Source of the DNA: Hymenobacter montanus
GTDB taxonomy: Bacteria > Bacteroidota > Bacteroidia > Cytophagales > Hymenobacteraceae
DNA: 64,000 nt
Assembly (NCBI RefSeq): GCF_014699115.1
Contig: NZ_JACXAD010000024.1
Span: forward strand, 23,426 to 87,425
Direction: 5' to 3'
The translations under genes and the position numbers were made by a program. The notes below the pieces were generated by a model. That model did no database searches, was not told the origin of the DNA, and saw only the letters and a list, made by a program, of their open reading frames with translations. Positions 63,924-64,000 of this stretch are shown here, piece after piece; position 1 is the first letter of the stretch; each line of letters opens with the position of its first letter.

Positions 63924-64000
63924 TTAGGCTGTGTCTGAAAAGTGGCGCTGCAGGATACGCCGAATACAGGCCAGTTGCGCCATACTGAGAAAGTGCTGGT
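63924..64000 (-). mobile_element. IS5-like transposase C-terminus cut by the window edge
   Basis: On the minus strand the last 25 residues read HFLSMAQLACIRRILQRHFSDTA then stop. This resembles the final helix of IS5-family transposases. GGCTGTGTCTGAAAA at 63927-63941 resembles an IS terminal repeat overlapping the gene end. The rest of the element lies outside. Confidence 0.5.

Overview
This 64 kb window comes from a GC-rich member of the Bacteroidota. Hymenobacter or a close Cytophagales relative is the best fit. The evidence is several TAnnTTTG-type -7 promoter elements, almost no Shine-Dalgarno sequences, a C-terminal type IX secretion sorting domain, ECF sigma factor/DUF4097 operons, DUF5916, DUF2807 and Spo0M-type proteins, and a tmRNA whose tag ends in YSYAMAA. 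The genus is an inference. There is no rRNA operon, no CRISPR array and no intact prophage.

Left part (1-18,970). A partial secreted haem-c protein (minus strand) is followed by a decayed IS630-like transposase and then a minus-strand housekeeping block: pheT, an M16 zinc peptidase, a coiled-coil protein, zapA and rny. Next come a DUF1684 protein, a lipoprotein with a permuted-papain look, radC, a membrane-anchored metallophosphoesterase, a carboxypeptidase-regulatory-like protein, the UV endonuclease gene uvsE and two small genes.

Envelope-stress region (19,146-27,412). After two low-complexity exported proteins lie two tandem copies of one four-gene module: ECF sigma factor, zinc-finger anti-sigma factor fused to HEAT-like repeats, and two DUF4097 beta-repeat proteins. 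Both sigma genes use a non-ATG start and share a GTAAC-N16-GT promoter-like motif.

Middle (27,733-37,240). DUF5916 outer-membrane-type protein, a HipA-like kinase/DUF3037 pair, a TonB-receptor remnant, a DUF2807 lipoprotein, an M1 aminopeptidase with a T9SS tail, a 7TM-AraC regulator and a PTH2-like protein.

Uncharacterised cluster (37,471-53,571). Five very large, tightly packed minus-strand genes (904, 1140, 1020, 1629 and 634 aa, in transcription order) encode an M64-like metallopeptidase with an Ig-like domain, a DUF6603-type beta protein and three proteins of families I cannot name. The promoter-proximal end is clearly AT-rich and is bordered by a decayed regulator gene. This is the best candidate for an undescribed system.

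Right part (54,000-64,000). A Spo0M-like gene, ssrA (tmRNA), dnaX with an 11-A slippage site that can yield a short gamma-like product, a second M16 peptidase, icd, and the end of an IS5-like transposase at the window edge. At least five different families of bracketed inverted repeats occupy intergenic gaps across the window.
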